Origin: Chryseobacterium oryzae
GTDB taxonomy: Bacteria; Bacteroidota; Bacteroidia; Flavobacteriales; Weeksellaceae
Direction of reading: 5' to 3'
Assembly: GCF_022811665.1 (NCBI RefSeq)
Contig: NZ_CP094529.1
Span: 1,674,001-1,738,000, forward strand
DNA: 64,000 bases
In this document: positions 20,292 to 30,726 of the stretch, in pieces
Layout of the letters: each line of letters begins with the position of its first letter
How positions within the stretch are numbered: position 1 is the stretch's first letter
Translations under genes and position numbers: made by a program
Notes under the pieces: generated by a model
Databases searched by the model: none
What the model saw: only the letters and a program-made list of their open reading frames with translations
What the model was told of the DNA's origin: nothing

Positions 20292-20530
20292 TGTGGGTAA
20301 AACAGATACACGCTATATGATAAATCAGATTGAAATTACTGTAAATATTTTTAAAACGATTGAATATCTCCGATAATTATTTTGTGTGAGTAAAATGATA
20401 CAAGCTTTTGCTTTATGTGCGTAAAATAGCTACACACAATTTCAAAATGTGGGTAAAATGAATACAGACTTTCGATTTACCTGAGTAAAATAACTACACA
20501 CAATTTCCCAACGTGTGTAAAATAGATACA
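20292..20530. repeat. Six iteron-like repeats upstream of the relaxase gene
   Basis: Six copies of the motif TGTGnGTAAAATnnnTACA (18-20 bases) lie at about 20292-20310, 20383-20402, 20416-20434, 20449-20466, 20481-20498 and 20513-20530. The last four are spaced 32-33 bases apart, about three helical turns. Several are partly palindromic (TGTGnGTA...TACnCACA). They may bind an initiator, relaxase accessory protein or repressor. Confidence 0.7.
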
Positions 20531-20639
20531 GCTTCCTCACAAACCTGAGCCTTCGAAAAAAAACTAGAAGAGTTAATAATTACAGAATTATATAATTCAA
20601 TAAATACATACGATTTTAAAAACACAATACATTATTCAG

Positions 20640-21794
20640 ATGAAGACTTCCATTAATTTCAAAGCCGCTAAATCTGATTCCGAAGTTCACAATTTCAGGA
20701 AGAAATCCTTTGATTATATCCGTAAAGATTTGACCCCGAAAAATGAATACTGGATGGAACAAAAAATTGCAGACCGATTGCAAAAAATAGAAGACTACTG
20801 TAAAGAAAAATCCGGTAGGAAATTACAGAAAAATGCAATGCCGATTCGTGAAGCAGTGGTTGTTATAAAAGAAGATACAACAATGCTGGAACTTCATAAT
20901 TTGTCAAAAAGATTAGAAGAAGAATTGAAGATAAGGATTTTCCAGATTGCTGTTCACAAAGACGAAGGACATTACGATAAAGATACCAATGAATGGAAGC
21001 CTAATTTTCACGCTCATCTGGTTGCAGACTGGCAGGATTTGGAAACAGGAAAAACTCTGAAACACCAATCATTTCACTATTCCAGAATGCAGGACATTAC
21101 CGCAGAATGTTTAGAAATGGAAAGAGGAATTTCCAACACCGGAATACAGAGATTGGAAGCTGTTGAATTTAAAATCAGGAAAAAGGAAGAAGAACTAAAA
21201 ACTTTGGAAGAAAAATACAATGAAATGAAATCAGAGATTGAATCAAAAAAGGTGGAGGAGCTTGTCGTAAAAGAATCAGACTTTCTTGGATTCCAAAAGA
21301 TAAAAATAGAAAAGACTGTTGAAAACTATAAGAAAGCACTTAAAGTACAAAATACGGAACTTGTAAAAAACAAAACAGAATTAGAATCGAAGTCAAAGCA
21401 GATTTCAGAACTAAACATAACAATTGAAAGTTTAAAAAAGGAAATCGATTTTCTAAAAAGCAAAAGCTCTGTTGTATTGACCAACGAAAAAGCTTTTGCT
21501 TTTGAAAAGAAAAAATATCTCGATTCTGTACAAAATACATTGGAAAAAGCTATCCGGTTTGAAAAACTTAATCCTAATTTAAAAATTGATAGCCACGAGC
21601 AAATGCTTGTGGAACTTAATAGGATTGTAGAAAAAGTTGCATTTAAAAACAATATTCCTCTTGATACTTTCAAAGAGATTTTTAAAGATTCTCAGAAGCT
21701 TGCGGATCTATTTACGATTTTACGGTTTTGGGAAAGGAAAATTGACAAATACCAAGAGAACAAAGATATTATAAAAGGAAGGAGATTGCGATAG
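20640..21794 (+). CDS. MobV-like relaxase / plasmid mobilization protein
   Basis: 384 residues. The N-terminal domain has the relaxase HUH-like feature FQIAVHKDEG followed by PNFHAHLVADW, where the H-x-H motif should bind the metal. A long coiled coil (about 180-290, rich in Lys/Glu) follows, as in Bacteroides mobilization proteins. It probably nicks at an oriT in the upstream repeat region. No type IV coupling or secretion genes are present, so the element would be mobilizable rather than self-transmissible. Confidence 0.8.
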   Translation: MKTSINFKAAKSDSEVHNFRKKSFDYIRKDLTPKNEYWMEQKIADRLQKIEDYCKEKSGRKLQKNAMPIREAVVVIKEDTTMLELHNLSKRLEEELKIRIFQIAVHKDEGHYDKDTNEWKPNFHAHLVADWQDLETGKTLKHQSFHYSRMQDITAECLEMERGISNTGIQRLEAVEFKIRKKEEELKTLEEKYNEMKSEIESKKVEELVVKESDFLGFQKIKIEKTVENYKKALKVQNTELVKNKTELESKSKQISELNITIESLKKEIDFLKSKSSVVLTNEKAFAFEKKKYLDSVQNTLEKAIRFEKLNPNLKIDSHEQMLVELNRIVEKVAFKNNIPLDTFKEIFKDSQKLADLFTILRFWERKIDKYQENKDIIKGRRLR

Positions 21795-21979
21795 ATTAAA
21801 GAATGTTTTATTCGAAAATATATGTTGCTATTTATATATAAATCCACTATCATTTCGATAAAAAAGCCTATCATTTTGCTATACTATTCTAAAAGTGGTA
21901 AATTTTAATTGGGCTGTAAAATGTTGGCATATAAATAATTAAAATAATCAAGTTTTAAAAGGAACATCTTTTGGCATCA

Positions 21980-22360
21980 ATGATTCAAATCAAAAATAAA
22001 ATGAATCATACAGAAGCGATACAAGAGATTATAAAAGTAGCACCAGAATCTAAGGAGGAGTTTCAAGAAGTTTATAAAACCAAAAACTCTTTTATGGTCA
22101 TCAACGTTTTTACAAAACATATCAAAAATCTTATTGGAAAAGGCGACATCAAGATTTTGTTGAAATCACTTAATAAGATGAACGAGTTGTATAAAAAAGG
22201 CGACCAATCTCTAAGGGATGCCATAGAAAATGTCTTTATTTATTCTCTCGACAGTCTAACATTCTCTTGTACTAATGCGTATAAAAACTTGATTTTCTCT
22301 AAAATCCCAAAAGATCTATGCAGAGTGTATTTAAAACAAGTTTACAAATCAGGAATTTAA
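21980..22360 (+). CDS. DUF7674-like small protein (copy 1)
   Basis: 126 residues from the ATG at 21980. A TTG at 21971 is the alternative start. The C-terminal half (LRDAIENVFIYSLDSLTF, then IPKDLCRVYLKQ) aligns with the protein at 22552-22929 (VRYIIENIFIRSFESLRR, then IPSDFKHIYFEQ), so the two are tandem paralogues. It is all-helical by appearance. The family name is from memory and the function is unknown. Confidence 0.65.
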   Translation: MIQIKNKMNHTEAIQEIIKVAPESKEEFQEVYKTKNSFMVINVFTKHIKNLIGKGDIKILLKSLNKMNELYKKGDQSLRDAIENVFIYSLDSLTFSCTNAYKNLIFSKIPKDLCRVYLKQVYKSGI

Positions 22361-22371
22361 AATCAAAAACA

Positions 22372-22509
22372 ATGAACAGAAAATTAAAATATCAAGACCG
22401 TTTTAATCAATGGAAATCAGATACGAAAAGACATAATATGCAAATACTGACTGTAAACTTAGCAGTTATTATTGCTGTTTTTGTGTGTGCTTATATCTTA
22501 CAACCTTAA
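22372..22509 (+). CDS. Small single-pass membrane protein (45 aa)
   Basis: 45 codons from MNRKLKYQDRFNQWKSDTKR. A basic N-terminus is followed by one transmembrane helix (LTVNLAVIIAVFVCAYIL). It lies 11 bases after copy 1 of the DUF7674-like pair and before copy 2, so the three probably form one transcript. The family is unknown. Confidence 0.6.
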   Translation: MNRKLKYQDRFNQWKSDTKRHNMQILTVNLAVIIAVFVCAYILQP

Positions 22510-22551
22510 TGTAAAAGAAGTGTTATTCTTAATAAAAATTAAAAATGACCA

Positions 22552-22929
22552 ATGCAAAGAATTAATCAAAAAAAGACAGTAGAATATTTAAAGCAACTTT
22601 ATCCCGAAATCAAAAATGAAATTTCGACACTTTCGGAAGGTAATAATTTTGCAGGGATTATGCAGACTACTGTTGACCAGCTAAAAAAACTTTTAGCACA
22701 ATCAAAAATCCAATCTGTGATTCTCAATGTTAAAAGAATGGATTGGATTTATAACCGTGGGAATTCCTATGTAAGATACATCATAGAAAATATTTTCATC
22801 AGGTCTTTTGAAAGTCTGAGACGAAAAGCAAGTCCACAACAATGGAGATTTCTTTATCAGGAAATTCCTTCGGATTTCAAACATATTTACTTCGAACAAA
22901 TCAGAAAAGACCACAAGCTTTTATCTTAA
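22552..22929 (+). CDS. DUF7674-like small protein (copy 2)
   Basis: 125 residues, predicted helical, paralogous to 21980-22360 (shared motif around VRYIIENIFIRSFESL and a common C-terminal YFEQ / YLKQ ending). In this element it precedes the nhaA promoter. I cannot assign a function. Tandem paralogues flanking a membrane peptide suggest a small interacting set. Confidence 0.65.
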   Translation: MQRINQKKTVEYLKQLYPEIKNEISTLSEGNNFAGIMQTTVDQLKKLLAQSKIQSVILNVKRMDWIYNRGNSYVRYIIENIFIRSFESLRRKASPQQWRFLYQEIPSDFKHIYFEQIRKDHKLLS

Positions 22930-23001
22930 AAATCCATTGATATAAACGGCTTTTGTGTAAATTAAAAACGGCAAAAATCTGCCCATCATTTTCAAATCAA
23001 T

Positions 23002-23009
23002 TATCTTTG
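23002..23009 (+). promoter_or_regulatory. Probable -7 element of nhaA
   Basis: TATCTTTG matches the Bacteroidota sigma-ABfr consensus TAnnTTTG exactly and lies 18 bases before the nhaA start. No convincing TTG is found at -33. Confidence 0.5.
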
Positions 23010-23027
23010 TATTAAAGTTGAAAACCA

Positions 23028-24380
23028 ATGGCAGAAAGTAAAAAATACCCTATCGACAATGTAGTAGCTCCAATTCAAAAATTTATACAGCAGGAAAAAT
23101 CGGGAGGACTCGTACTTGGAATCAGCGTTATATTTGCGTTGATTTTGGCTAATTCTCCATTATCACATTCGTACCATCATTTTTTTGAATATCAATTAGG
23201 ATTTGTATTAGATGATTCTGTTTTTATGAAGTTCAGCCTTCACCATTGGATTAATGACGGACTTATGGCAGTTTTCTTTTTTGTAGTTGGGCTAGAACTG
23301 AAAAGAGAAATCGTTGCGGGAGAACTGTCCAATCTCAGAAAAGCACTTCTTCCGATTGCTGCGGCTATTGGGGGAATGATTGCTCCGGCTATTATTTATT
23401 TCTCGCTTAATTCTTCAGGGGAAGTTCGTCACGGATGGGGAATTCCGATGGCAACAGACATTGCTTTTGCATTAGGTGTTTTATTCTTGTTAGGAAACAA
23501 AATTCCATTATCGTTAAAGGTTTTTTTGACTGCTCTGGCTATTGTAGATGACTTGGGCGCTGTTTTGGTGATTGCATTTTTTTACACATCAAATATTTCC
23601 ATATTAAGTTTATTAATTGGCATTGCAATTCTTTTGATAATGTATCTTGGAAATAGGATTGGTATCAGAAGTATTTTGTTTTACGCCATTTTAGGAATTG
23701 CGGGTGTTTGGACGGCATTTTTATTGTCTGGAGTTCACGCGACGATTGCTGCTGTTTTAGCGGCATTTACAATTCCGGCAGATGTGAAAATAGCTGAAGA
23801 TAATTACATCGGAAAGATTCAGAAATATCTTAATAAATTCAAAGATGCTGATTCTGATAATACCACGCCTACACTTACAAATGAGCAACTACATATTTTG
23901 GATGAAGTAAAAAAAGATACCAATAAGGCAATACCGCCTTTACAACAGTTGGAGCATTCTATGCACCCTTTTGTATCATTTTTTATCATTCCTATTTTTG
24001 CTTTGGCTAATGCAGGAATTTCGGTTTTAGATATCGAACCAGAAAAAATATTCAGTAACAATGTTGCTTTAGGAGTTGCTTTGGGACTTTTAGCAGGTAA
24101 GGTCGTTGGGATTGTTGGGTTTTCGTGGCTTTGCGTTAAAATGAGGATTGCTCCTATACCCAGAGGAATGAATATCAGAAATCTTTTTGGTCTTGCGTTT
24201 TTAGGTTCAATAGGTTTTACGATGTCATTATTCATTACTTCATTAGCGTTCCAACACGAAGAATATATGATACAGGCAAAAATTGGAATCTTTATCGCTT
24301 CTATTATTGGCGGAATTATTGGTTATATCATCCTCAACAGACAAGCAAAGACTTCCAAAAGATATAAGCAGAATATTTGA
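23028..24380 (+). CDS. nhaA: Na+/H+ antiporter NhaA
   Basis: 450 residues, longer than the roughly 390 of E. coli NhaA because of an inserted hydrophilic loop (about 255-305) before the HPFVSFFIIPIFALANAG segment. The ion-binding Asp pair is in LAIVDDLGAVLVI. About 11-12 transmembrane helices are visible. It exchanges H+ for Na+ at the inner membrane. Next to a kdp potassium system it gives the element a cation-homeostasis theme. Confidence 0.95.
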   Translation: MAESKKYPIDNVVAPIQKFIQQEKSGGLVLGISVIFALILANSPLSHSYHHFFEYQLGFVLDDSVFMKFSLHHWINDGLMAVFFFVVGLELKREIVAGELSNLRKALLPIAAAIGGMIAPAIIYFSLNSSGEVRHGWGIPMATDIAFALGVLFLLGNKIPLSLKVFLTALAIVDDLGAVLVIAFFYTSNISILSLLIGIAILLIMYLGNRIGIRSILFYAILGIAGVWTAFLLSGVHATIAAVLAAFTIPADVKIAEDNYIGKIQKYLNKFKDADSDNTTPTLTNEQLHILDEVKKDTNKAIPPLQQLEHSMHPFVSFFIIPIFALANAGISVLDIEPEKIFSNNVALGVALGLLAGKVVGIVGFSWLCVKMRIAPIPRGMNIRNLFGLAFLGSIGFTMSLFITSLAFQHEEYMIQAKIGIFIASIIGGIIGYIILNRQAKTSKRYKQNI

Positions 24381-24447
24381 CTTTACAACAATAGAAATTA
24401 TCAGAAATTTTAAATTATTATTTATATTTAACTCATAATATTGTCAA

Positions 24448-25797
24448 TTGAACACAATTCTAATTATCGACGACGAAGAAAAAATCAGAACATTACTTTC
24501 CAGAATTATTAGTCTTGAAGGTTTTGAAGTTTCCCAAGCTTCTGATTTGAAAAACGCTAAAAAACGACTTGAAATGTCAGAATTTGATGTCGTAATCAGT
24601 GATGTCAAACTTCCTGACGGAAGTGGTGTTGAGTTCTCCAGAATCATCAAAGAAAAACATCCTGCAACCGAAGTGATTCTTCTGACGGCTTACGGCAATA
24701 TTCCGGATGGAGTTCAGGCGATAAAAAATGGCGCTTTTGATTATATCACAAAAGGCGATGATAACAACAAAATTATCCCGTTGGTGTACAAAGCTGTGGA
24801 AAAAGTGGTGCTCAACAAACGTGTTATTCAGCTCGAAAAGCAATTGGGAGACAAGCTTTCTTTTGATAATATTATTGGAAAATCAAAAACCATTCAATCT
24901 GCAATTGAGTCTGCAAAAAAAGTAGCAGTTACCGATGCAACTGTCCTTTTAACGGGAGAAACAGGAACAGGAAAGGAAGTCTTTGCACAGGCTATTCATA
25001 ATGCGAGCAACAGAACCAAACACAATTTTATTGCAATAAACTGTTCTGCTTTTTCTAAAGAATTGTTGGAAAATGAATTATTCGGGCACAAAGCGGGCGC
25101 ATTTACTGGTGCAGTAAAAGATGCAAAAGGAATTTTCGAAGAAGCCAATAACGGAACTGTTTTCTTGGATGAGATTGGCGAAATGGCTTTAGATTTACAG
25201 GCAAAACTGCTGCGTGTTTTAGAATCGGGAGAATTTCTGAAAGTAGGAGACAACAAGCCTACGAAAGTCAATGTGAGAATAGTAGCGGCAACCAACCGTG
25301 ATTTACAGAGTGAAATCGAGAATGGTAATTTCCGAGAAGACCTTTATTACCGTATTAATATTTTCAATATTCAGCTTCCTCCGCTTCGTGAAAGAGTGAT
25401 TGATATTGAGGATTTGGCTAAATATTTTTTAATTAAATTCAACAAAAAAGCTGGTAAGAAAAAGTCTGCCATTTCTCCAGAATACCTCGAAGCTTTGAAA
25501 CAACATTCCTGGAAAGGAAACATCCGTGAACTTAGAAATATCATCGAAAGAAGCATTATTCTAAGTGATAATGAAGAATTGAAAGTTGAAAGTTTACCAA
25601 GTGAATTTCAAATCTCAAACAACAACCAGCAACAATCAACCAAGCCTTTATCAGCATTTGAATTGGCGAGTGCAGAGAAAATTCACATCCAAAAAGTTCT
25701 GAATTACGCCAATGGAAATAAGACGAAAAGCGCAGAATTACTCGGAATTGCATTGACTACTTTGTACCGAAAAATAGAGGAGTATCAAATTAAATAA
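24448..25797 (+). CDS. Sigma54-dependent response regulator (NtrC family)
   Basis: 449 residues, TTG start (TTGAACACAATTCTAATT). A receiver domain with Asp52 in VISDVKLP is followed by an AAA+ domain with Walker A GETGTGKE (170-177) and the sigma54-contact loop GAFTGA (217-222). A Fis-type HTH ends the protein (NGNKTKSAELLGIALTTLYRKI). Upstream of kdp, it is the likely partner of the histidine kinase at 34491. It takes the place of the usual KdpE. Confidence 0.92.
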   Translation: MNTILIIDDEEKIRTLLSRIISLEGFEVSQASDLKNAKKRLEMSEFDVVISDVKLPDGSGVEFSRIIKEKHPATEVILLTAYGNIPDGVQAIKNGAFDYITKGDDNNKIIPLVYKAVEKVVLNKRVIQLEKQLGDKLSFDNIIGKSKTIQSAIESAKKVAVTDATVLLTGETGTGKEVFAQAIHNASNRTKHNFIAINCSAFSKELLENELFGHKAGAFTGAVKDAKGIFEEANNGTVFLDEIGEMALDLQAKLLRVLESGEFLKVGDNKPTKVNVRIVAATNRDLQSEIENGNFREDLYYRINIFNIQLPPLRERVIDIEDLAKYFLIKFNKKAGKKKSAISPEYLEALKQHSWKGNIRELRNIIERSIILSDNEELKVESLPSEFQISNNNQQQSTKPLSAFELASAEKIHIQKVLNYANGNKTKSAELLGIALTTLYRKIEEYQIK

Positions 25798-25803
25798 AAG
25801 CCT

Positions 25804-26133
25804 ATGTCAATGATAAAGTCAATATTGATTTTCGTTCTTGCCGGACTTTGTGAAATTGGCGGAGGTTATCTCATTTGGCTTTGGCTAAAAGAAAACAAAC
25901 CTTGGTGGTACGCTTTGATAGGTGCTTTTATCCTGATTCTTTACGGTGTTGTTGCAACATTACAACCTGCCAATTTTGCAAGAACATACGCAACTTACGG
26001 AGGATTTTTTATCGTGATGTCGATTCTTTGGGCAATGAAGTTTGATAATTATGTTCCCGATAAATATGATATTATTGGAGCAATCGTTGCGCTTATCGGT
26101 GTTTTTATCATTTGTTATGCACCAAGAAGTTGA
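25804..26133 (+). CDS. YnfA family membrane protein
   Basis: 109 residues, four transmembrane helices, with the family motifs LAGLCEIGGGYLIWLWL and PANFARTYATYGGFFIVMSILWA. It is related to small drug/metal transporters of the DMT superfamily, but the substrate is unknown. It lies six bases after the response regulator stop, so the two are co-transcribed. Confidence 0.88.
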   Translation: MSMIKSILIFVLAGLCEIGGGYLIWLWLKENKPWWYALIGAFILILYGVVATLQPANFARTYATYGGFFIVMSILWAMKFDNYVPDKYDIIGAIVALIGVFIICYAPRS

Positions 26134-26270
26134 TTTAAATTAAATTATTTAAAACTAATATCAATTCCGATTTATTTAAAAGTTGACAATAAATAGCTGT
26201 AAAATTCACTTGGCACATAGCCGATTTCTGTAATTACCATTTTAGAAACCCTTTCAAAACGATAGTAATG

Positions 26271-26297
26271 ACCCTTTCAAAATGAAAGGGTTTTTTG
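26271..26297 (+). terminator. Terminator after ynfA-like gene
   Basis: Perfect stem ACCCTTTCA / TGAAAGGGT with AAA loop and six T. It separates the regulator unit from the kdp operon. A second copy of ACCCTTTCAAAA sits at 26248. Confidence 0.85.
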
Positions 26298-26411
26298 TTT
26301 TCAAAAATCTGTACATGATTTTAAATAATTGATATTTAATTATTTATAAAATTATTTCCCATCTGGAATCCGATTTGACCATATTCTGGCATAATATAGA
26401 AAATGTAGGTT

Positions 26412-26525
26412 ATGCAAAAATGGAAAATCAGAATGTACAGGAGACTGAAACCCTGGCATCTATTAGCAATCCTTTATGGATCTATTATATTCTTTGGAAT
26501 CACATACAGAATCTTTAATCAATAA
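26412..26525 (+). CDS. Small membrane peptide of the kdp operon (37 aa)
   Basis: 37 residues: MQKWKIRMYRRLKPWHLL then a hydrophobic AILYGSIIFFGITYRI segment. A very basic N-terminus and a single membrane helix are seen. It is the first frame after the intergenic region and precedes kdpF directly. Peptides of this kind often open Bacteroidota kdp operons. The function is not known. Confidence 0.6.
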   Translation: MQKWKIRMYRRLKPWHLLAILYGSIIFFGITYRIFNQ

Positions 26526-26528
26526 GCA

Positions 26529-26609
26529 ATGACAATTATTTTAACCCTCACGGGTCTGGTACTTTTTGTACTCTTCTTTTTAACCATTAAATCTTTTGAA
26601 AAAATATGA
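26529..26609 (+). CDS. Small membrane peptide before kdpF (26 aa)
   Basis: 26 residues, MTIILTLTGLVLFVLFFLTI plus a short tail. It is a single hydrophobic helix. Its stop overlaps the kdpF start (ATGA), which argues for translation. It may stabilise the Kdp complex, as KdpF does. That is inference from size and place. Confidence 0.55.
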   Translation: MTIILTLTGLVLFVLFFLTIKSFEKI

Positions 26610-26683
26610 CCGCATTATTTATCATCGCCATCGCCGTATTTGCCTATATGTGCTATGTGCTTGTGAAACCCGAAAAATTTTAA
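26606..26683 (+). CDS. kdpF: KdpF, small subunit of the K+-transporting ATPase
   Basis: 25 residues, MTALFIIAIAVFAYMCYVLV then KPEKF. The one-helix shape and the ...VKPEKF ending are typical of KdpF. It starts inside the stop of the previous peptide. It stabilises the KdpABC complex in the inner membrane. Confidence 0.75.
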   Translation: MTALFIIAIAVFAYMCYVLVKPEKF

Positions 26684-26698
26684 AACGACTCAAAAGTA

Positions 26699-26815
26699 AT
26701 GAACAAGAAAACCAAAAATATTTTTAAAGAATGGGTGGAGTTAATTCTTTGGACGTCGTTCGTGATTGTTTTCATTTATGTGATTATAACGGTTAAAAAT
26801 ATTTCTGCGGTTTAA
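26699..26815 (+). CDS. Small membrane peptide between kdpF and kdpA (38 aa)
   Basis: 38 residues with a basic start (MNKKTKNIFKEW) and one transmembrane helix (LWTSFVIVFIYVIITV). It lies 47 bases before kdpA. I recognise no family. Three extra peptides around kdpF suggest accessory subunits specific to this lineage. Confidence 0.55.
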   Translation: MNKKTKNIFKEWVELILWTSFVIVFIYVIITVKNISAV

Positions 26816-26861
26816 AATCATTAACGAAGTTGAAAAGACAAAGTGACTTTAATCAAAAAAA

Positions 26862-28559
26862 ATGAATACAGAAATTTTAGGAATTATATTGATGTTTGCA
26901 TTGGTGGTATTATTTGCTATTCCATTAGGGCGCTACATTGGTAAAATATTCAGCAACGAAAAAACTTGGCTCGATGTGATTTTTAATCCTATCGACAAAC
27001 TATTTTATAAAGTTTCCGGCGTCGATCCTGAAAAGGAAATGAACTGGAAACAACATCTTGGCGCATTACTTACCATCAATGTTGTCTGGTTTTTGTTTGG
27101 AATGTTTGTTTTAATGAATATGTCTTGGTTGCCATTAAACCCTGACAACAATCCATCAATGGGTGCCGAACTTGCATTTAATACCACGACAAGTTTTATT
27201 TGCAATACTAACCTACAACACTACTCTGGAGAGACTGGAATATCTTATTTCGGACAACTTATACTAATGCTTTTCCAGTTTATAAGTGCGGGGTGTGGGA
27301 TTGCTGCAGCAGCAGTTGTGTTTTTTGCAATGAAAGAGAAGACAACCGAAAAATTGGGTAACTTTTACTTCTTTTTTGTAAGAAGCTGTACAAGAGTTTT
27401 GTTACCAATTGCTGTAGTTGTAGCTTCATTATTAGCTTTCAACGGAACTCCAATGACATTTGAAGGAAAAGACCCGATTACAACTTTACAAGGTGATAAA
27501 GTAGAAGTCAGCCGTGGTCCTGTTGCAGCATTTGTTGCTATAAAGCATTTGGGGACTAACGGAGGTGGATTTTTCGGTCCCAACTCTGCACACCCATTTG
27601 AAAACCCCAACTACTTTACCAATATTGTCGAAATAGTTGCGCAAATGGTAATTCCTTTGGCAATGGTATTTGCAATGGGTTATATTTTAAGAAGAAAAAA
27701 ATTGGCTTGGACTATTTTTGGTGTGATGACAGTTGGCTTTTTGCTTCTTACTATCCCAACTGTTTTTAACGAAATAGGTGGTAATCCAGCGATCGAAAAA
27801 ATGGGGATTCCTCAGAATCTTGGGAGTATGGAGGGCAAAGAAGTTCGATTTGGATCTGCCGCTTCTGCTTATTGGAGTATTGCAACGACTGTAATCTCTA
27901 CCGGTAGTGTCAATTCTATGCACGATAGTTTTACACCGCTCAGTGGTATGAATCAATTGCTTGGTATGATGGTCAATTGTTTCTACGGCGGAGTTGGTGT
28001 AGGTTTCTTAAACTTCTACATCTTTATTATTCTTGCCGTATTCATCAGTGGATTAATGGTAGGAAGAACTCCTGAATTTCTCGGTAAAAAAATAGAAGCC
28101 AAGGAAATGAAAATCGCAATGATTATTGCTCTTCTTCACCCTTTCTTAATTCTTGTAGGAACTGCAATTTCAAGTTATATGGTTGCTCACAATCCTGACG
28201 AATACGGAAGCTGGTTAAACAATCCGGGTTTCCACGGTTTCAGTGAGATGTTGTATGAATTTACTTCATCAAGTGCTAATAACGGAAGTGGTTTTGAAGG
28301 TTTAGCAGATAACAACCCATTCTGGAATATTGCCTGCGGAATCGTAATGCTGATGGCAAGATATTTACCAATCATTGGTCCGGTTGCTATTGCAGGAAGT
28401 CTTGCCGCTAAAAAGTATATTCCTGAAAGTGCGGGAACACTTAAAACAGATACAGCAACATTTGGTTTAATGGTATTTGCAGTAATTGCAATTGTAGCTG
28501 CGTTGTCATTCTTCCCTGCGTTAGCATTAGGTCCAATCGCAGAGTATTTTTCACTTTAA
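26862..28559 (+). CDS. kdpA: K+-transporting ATPase subunit KdpA
   Basis: 565 residues, about ten transmembrane helices and four pore loops of the SKT superfamily. Recognisable filter-type segments are [37 protein letters not shown], and [13 protein letters not shown]. It forms the K+ channel-like subunit of the high-affinity uptake system. Length is normal, and it is followed 17 bases later by kdpB. Confidence 0.97.
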   Translation: MNTEILGIILMFALVVLFAIPLGRYIGKIFSNEKTWLDVIFNPIDKLFYKVSGVDPEKEMNWKQHLGALLTINVVWFLFGMFVLMNMSWLPLNPDNNPSMGAELAFNTTTSFICNTNLQHYSGETGISYFGQLILMLFQFISAGCGIAAAAVVFFAMKEKTTEKLGNFYFFFVRSCTRVLLPIAVVVASLLAFNGTPMTFEGKDPITTLQGDKVEVSRGPVAAFVAIKHLGTNGGGFFGPNSAHPFENPNYFTNIVEIVAQMVIPLAMVFAMGYILRRKKLAWTIFGVMTVGFLLLTIPTVFNEIGGNPAIEKMGIPQNLGSMEGKEVRFGSAASAYWSIATTVISTGSVNSMHDSFTPLSGMNQLLGMMVNCFYGGVGVGFLNFYIFIILAVFISGLMVGRTPEFLGKKIEAKEMKIAMIIALLHPFLILVGTAISSYMVAHNPDEYGSWLNNPGFHGFSEMLYEFTSSSANNGSGFEGLADNNPFWNIACGIVMLMARYLPIIGPVAIAGSLAAKKYIPESAGTLKTDTATFGLMVFAVIAIVAALSFFPALALGPIAEYFSL

Positions 28560-28576
28560 TTCTTATCTATATTATA

Positions 28577-30613
28577 ATGAAAGGAAATAACAATTTGTTT
28601 CAGCCAGAATTGGTCAATGAGGCATTGAAGCAATCTTTTATAAAATTAAACCCTTCCAAAATGTTCCGAAATCCGGTAATGTTTATGGTTTGGGTAGGAA
28701 CTCTCGTAATGGCAGGCGTTTGTGTTTGGATTGCAATGGGAGAACAAAGCCAAGGCAGTTTGGTTTACAATGTTATCGTAACCGCTGTTTTATTCATCAC
28801 ATTATTGTTTGCCAATTTTGCAGAAGCGATTGCAGAAGCGAGAGGAAAAGCTCAGGCAGATTCTCTTAGAAAAACAAGAGAAGAAACACCTGCAAAATGG
28901 ATTAATCCACACGGAGAAATTTTCAATGATGAGTTAACAATTGTTCCCTCATCTCAGTTGAAAAAAGGAGACGTTTTCCTTTGCGAACCAGGCGATATCA
29001 TTCCGTCGGACGGAGAAATTATCGAAGGTTTGGCTACAATTGATGAAAGTGCCATCACAGGAGAATCTGCTCCTGTAATCCGTGAAGCGGGTGGAGATAA
29101 AAGCAGTGTAACAGGAGGTACGAAAGTTCTTTCTGATAAAATCAAAGTAAAAGTTACAACGGAGCCAGGAGAAAGCTTCCTGGACAAAATGATTGCTTTG
29201 GTTGAAGGTGCTTCCAGACAGAAAACACCAAACGAAATTGCTTTAACAATTCTATTGGCTGGATTTACATTAGTATTCATCATTGTTACAGTGACTTTAA
29301 AGCCATTTGGTGATTATGCTAATACGCCAATTACAATTGCAGCATTTATCTCATTATTTGTATGCCTTATTCCAACTACGATTGGTGGATTATTATCAGC
29401 AATCGGTATAGCAGGAATGGATAGAGCTCTGAGAGCCAATGTCATTACTAAAAGTGGTAAAGCGGTAGAAACTGCGGGAGATATTGACGTTTTATTATTA
29501 GATAAAACAGGAACGATTACTATCGGGAACAGAAAAGCTACGCATTTTCATCCTGCAAACGGAGTTGATGAAAAAGTCTTGATTAAAGCTGCTGTTCTAA
29601 GTTCTATGGCAGACGAAACGCCGGAAGGAAAATCAATTATAGAATTGGCAGGAATTAATCCCCTAAGCTATGAAGTAAAAGAACCTCAGTTTATCAGCTT
29701 TACTGCAGAAACAAGAAGTTCAGGGGTTGATTATGAAAACACACGTATCAGAAAAGGTGCAACTGACGCAATTAAAAATATTGTTACAAATGCGGGTAAT
29801 ACATTCCCAACAGAAGTTGCAGAAAGAGTCAGAGAGATTTCGCAAAACGGAGGAACGCCACTCGTGGTTTCAGAAAATGAAAAAGCACTTGGGGTTATAG
29901 AATTGCAGGATATCATCAAGCCGGGAATCAAAGAACGTTTTGACCGTTTGAGAAAAATGGGGATCAAAACCGTGATGGTAACGGGGGATAACCCATTGAC
30001 TGCAAAATTCATTGCCGAAAAAGCTGGTGTAGACGATTTTATTGCAGAAGCAAAACCTGAAGATAAAATGAATTACATCAAAAAAGAACAAACCGAAGGT
30101 AGATTGGTTGCGATGATGGGTGATGGTACCAATGATGCACCGGCTCTTGCTCAGGCAGATGTGGGTGTTGCGATGAACAGCGGAACGCAGGCTGCAAAAG
30201 AAGCAGGAAATATGGTGGATTTGGATAATGACCCAACCAAATTGATTGAAGTGGTGGAAATCGGAAAGCAGTTATTAATGACTCGTGGAACATTGACAAC
30301 CTTCAGTATTGCGAATGATGTAGCGAAGTATTTTGCGATTGTTCCTGCATTATTTATTGCATCAATTCCAGCATTGCAAGGTCTTAATATTATGGGACTT
30401 CATTCTCCTGAATCTGCGATTCTTTCAGCAGTTATTTTCAATGCGATCGTAATCCCAATGTTGATTCCATTAGCATTAAAAGGTGTGGCTTACAAACCAA
30501 TTGGTGCAAGTGCATTGTTGAGAAGAAACCTTTTGATTTACGGTTTGGGAGGAGTAATTATTCCATTCATCGGTATCAAAATAATAGACCTAATCGTATC
30601 AGTATTTATCTAA
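28577..30613 (+). CDS. kdpB: K+-transporting P-type ATPase subunit KdpB
   Basis: 678 residues. The phosphorylation site is LLDKTGTIT, the actuator motif is [10 protein letters not shown] (TGES), and the hinge is [18 protein letters not shown]. It hydrolyses ATP to drive K+ import through KdpA. All catalytic motifs are intact, so the system looks functional. Confidence 0.97.
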   Translation: MKGNNNLFQPELVNEALKQSFIKLNPSKMFRNPVMFMVWVGTLVMAGVCVWIAMGEQSQGSLVYNVIVTAVLFITLLFANFAEAIAEARGKAQADSLRKTREETPAKWINPHGEIFNDELTIVPSSQLKKGDVFLCEPGDIIPSDGEIIEGLATIDESAITGESAPVIREAGGDKSSVTGGTKVLSDKIKVKVTTEPGESFLDKMIALVEGASRQKTPNEIALTILLAGFTLVFIIVTVTLKPFGDYANTPITIAAFISLFVCLIPTTIGGLLSAIGIAGMDRALRANVITKSGKAVETAGDIDVLLLDKTGTITIGNRKATHFHPANGVDEKVLIKAAVLSSMADETPEGKSIIELAGINPLSYEVKEPQFISFTAETRSSGVDYENTRIRKGATDAIKNIVTNAGNTFPTEVAERVREISQNGGTPLVVSENEKALGVIELQDIIKPGIKERFDRLRKMGIKTVMVTGDNPLTAKFIAEKAGVDDFIAEAKPEDKMNYIKKEQTEGRLVAMMGDGTNDAPALAQADVGVAMNSGTQAAKEAGNMVDLDNDPTKLIEVVEIGKQLLMTRGTLTTFSIANDVAKYFAIVPALFIASIPALQGLNIMGLHSPESAILSAVIFNAIVIPMLIPLALKGVAYKPIGASALLRRNLLIYGLGGVIIPFIGIKIIDLIVSVFI

Positions 30614-30726
30614 ATTGTTAAACAAGGGAAAGAGTAAAGAAGTTGGTGTAAAAGTAATCTCAAAAGCTTTGGACCGTATCCAATTTTCCTCATCAGCTTC
30701 TTCTTTGCCCTTAAAAAATTAAAAAA

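Noticed and set aside
26150..26400. A sigma54 promoter for kdp
   Set aside because: Only TTGGCACATAGCC near 26212 and CTGGAATCCGATTTGAC near 26363 come close, and neither has the GC at the correct spacing.
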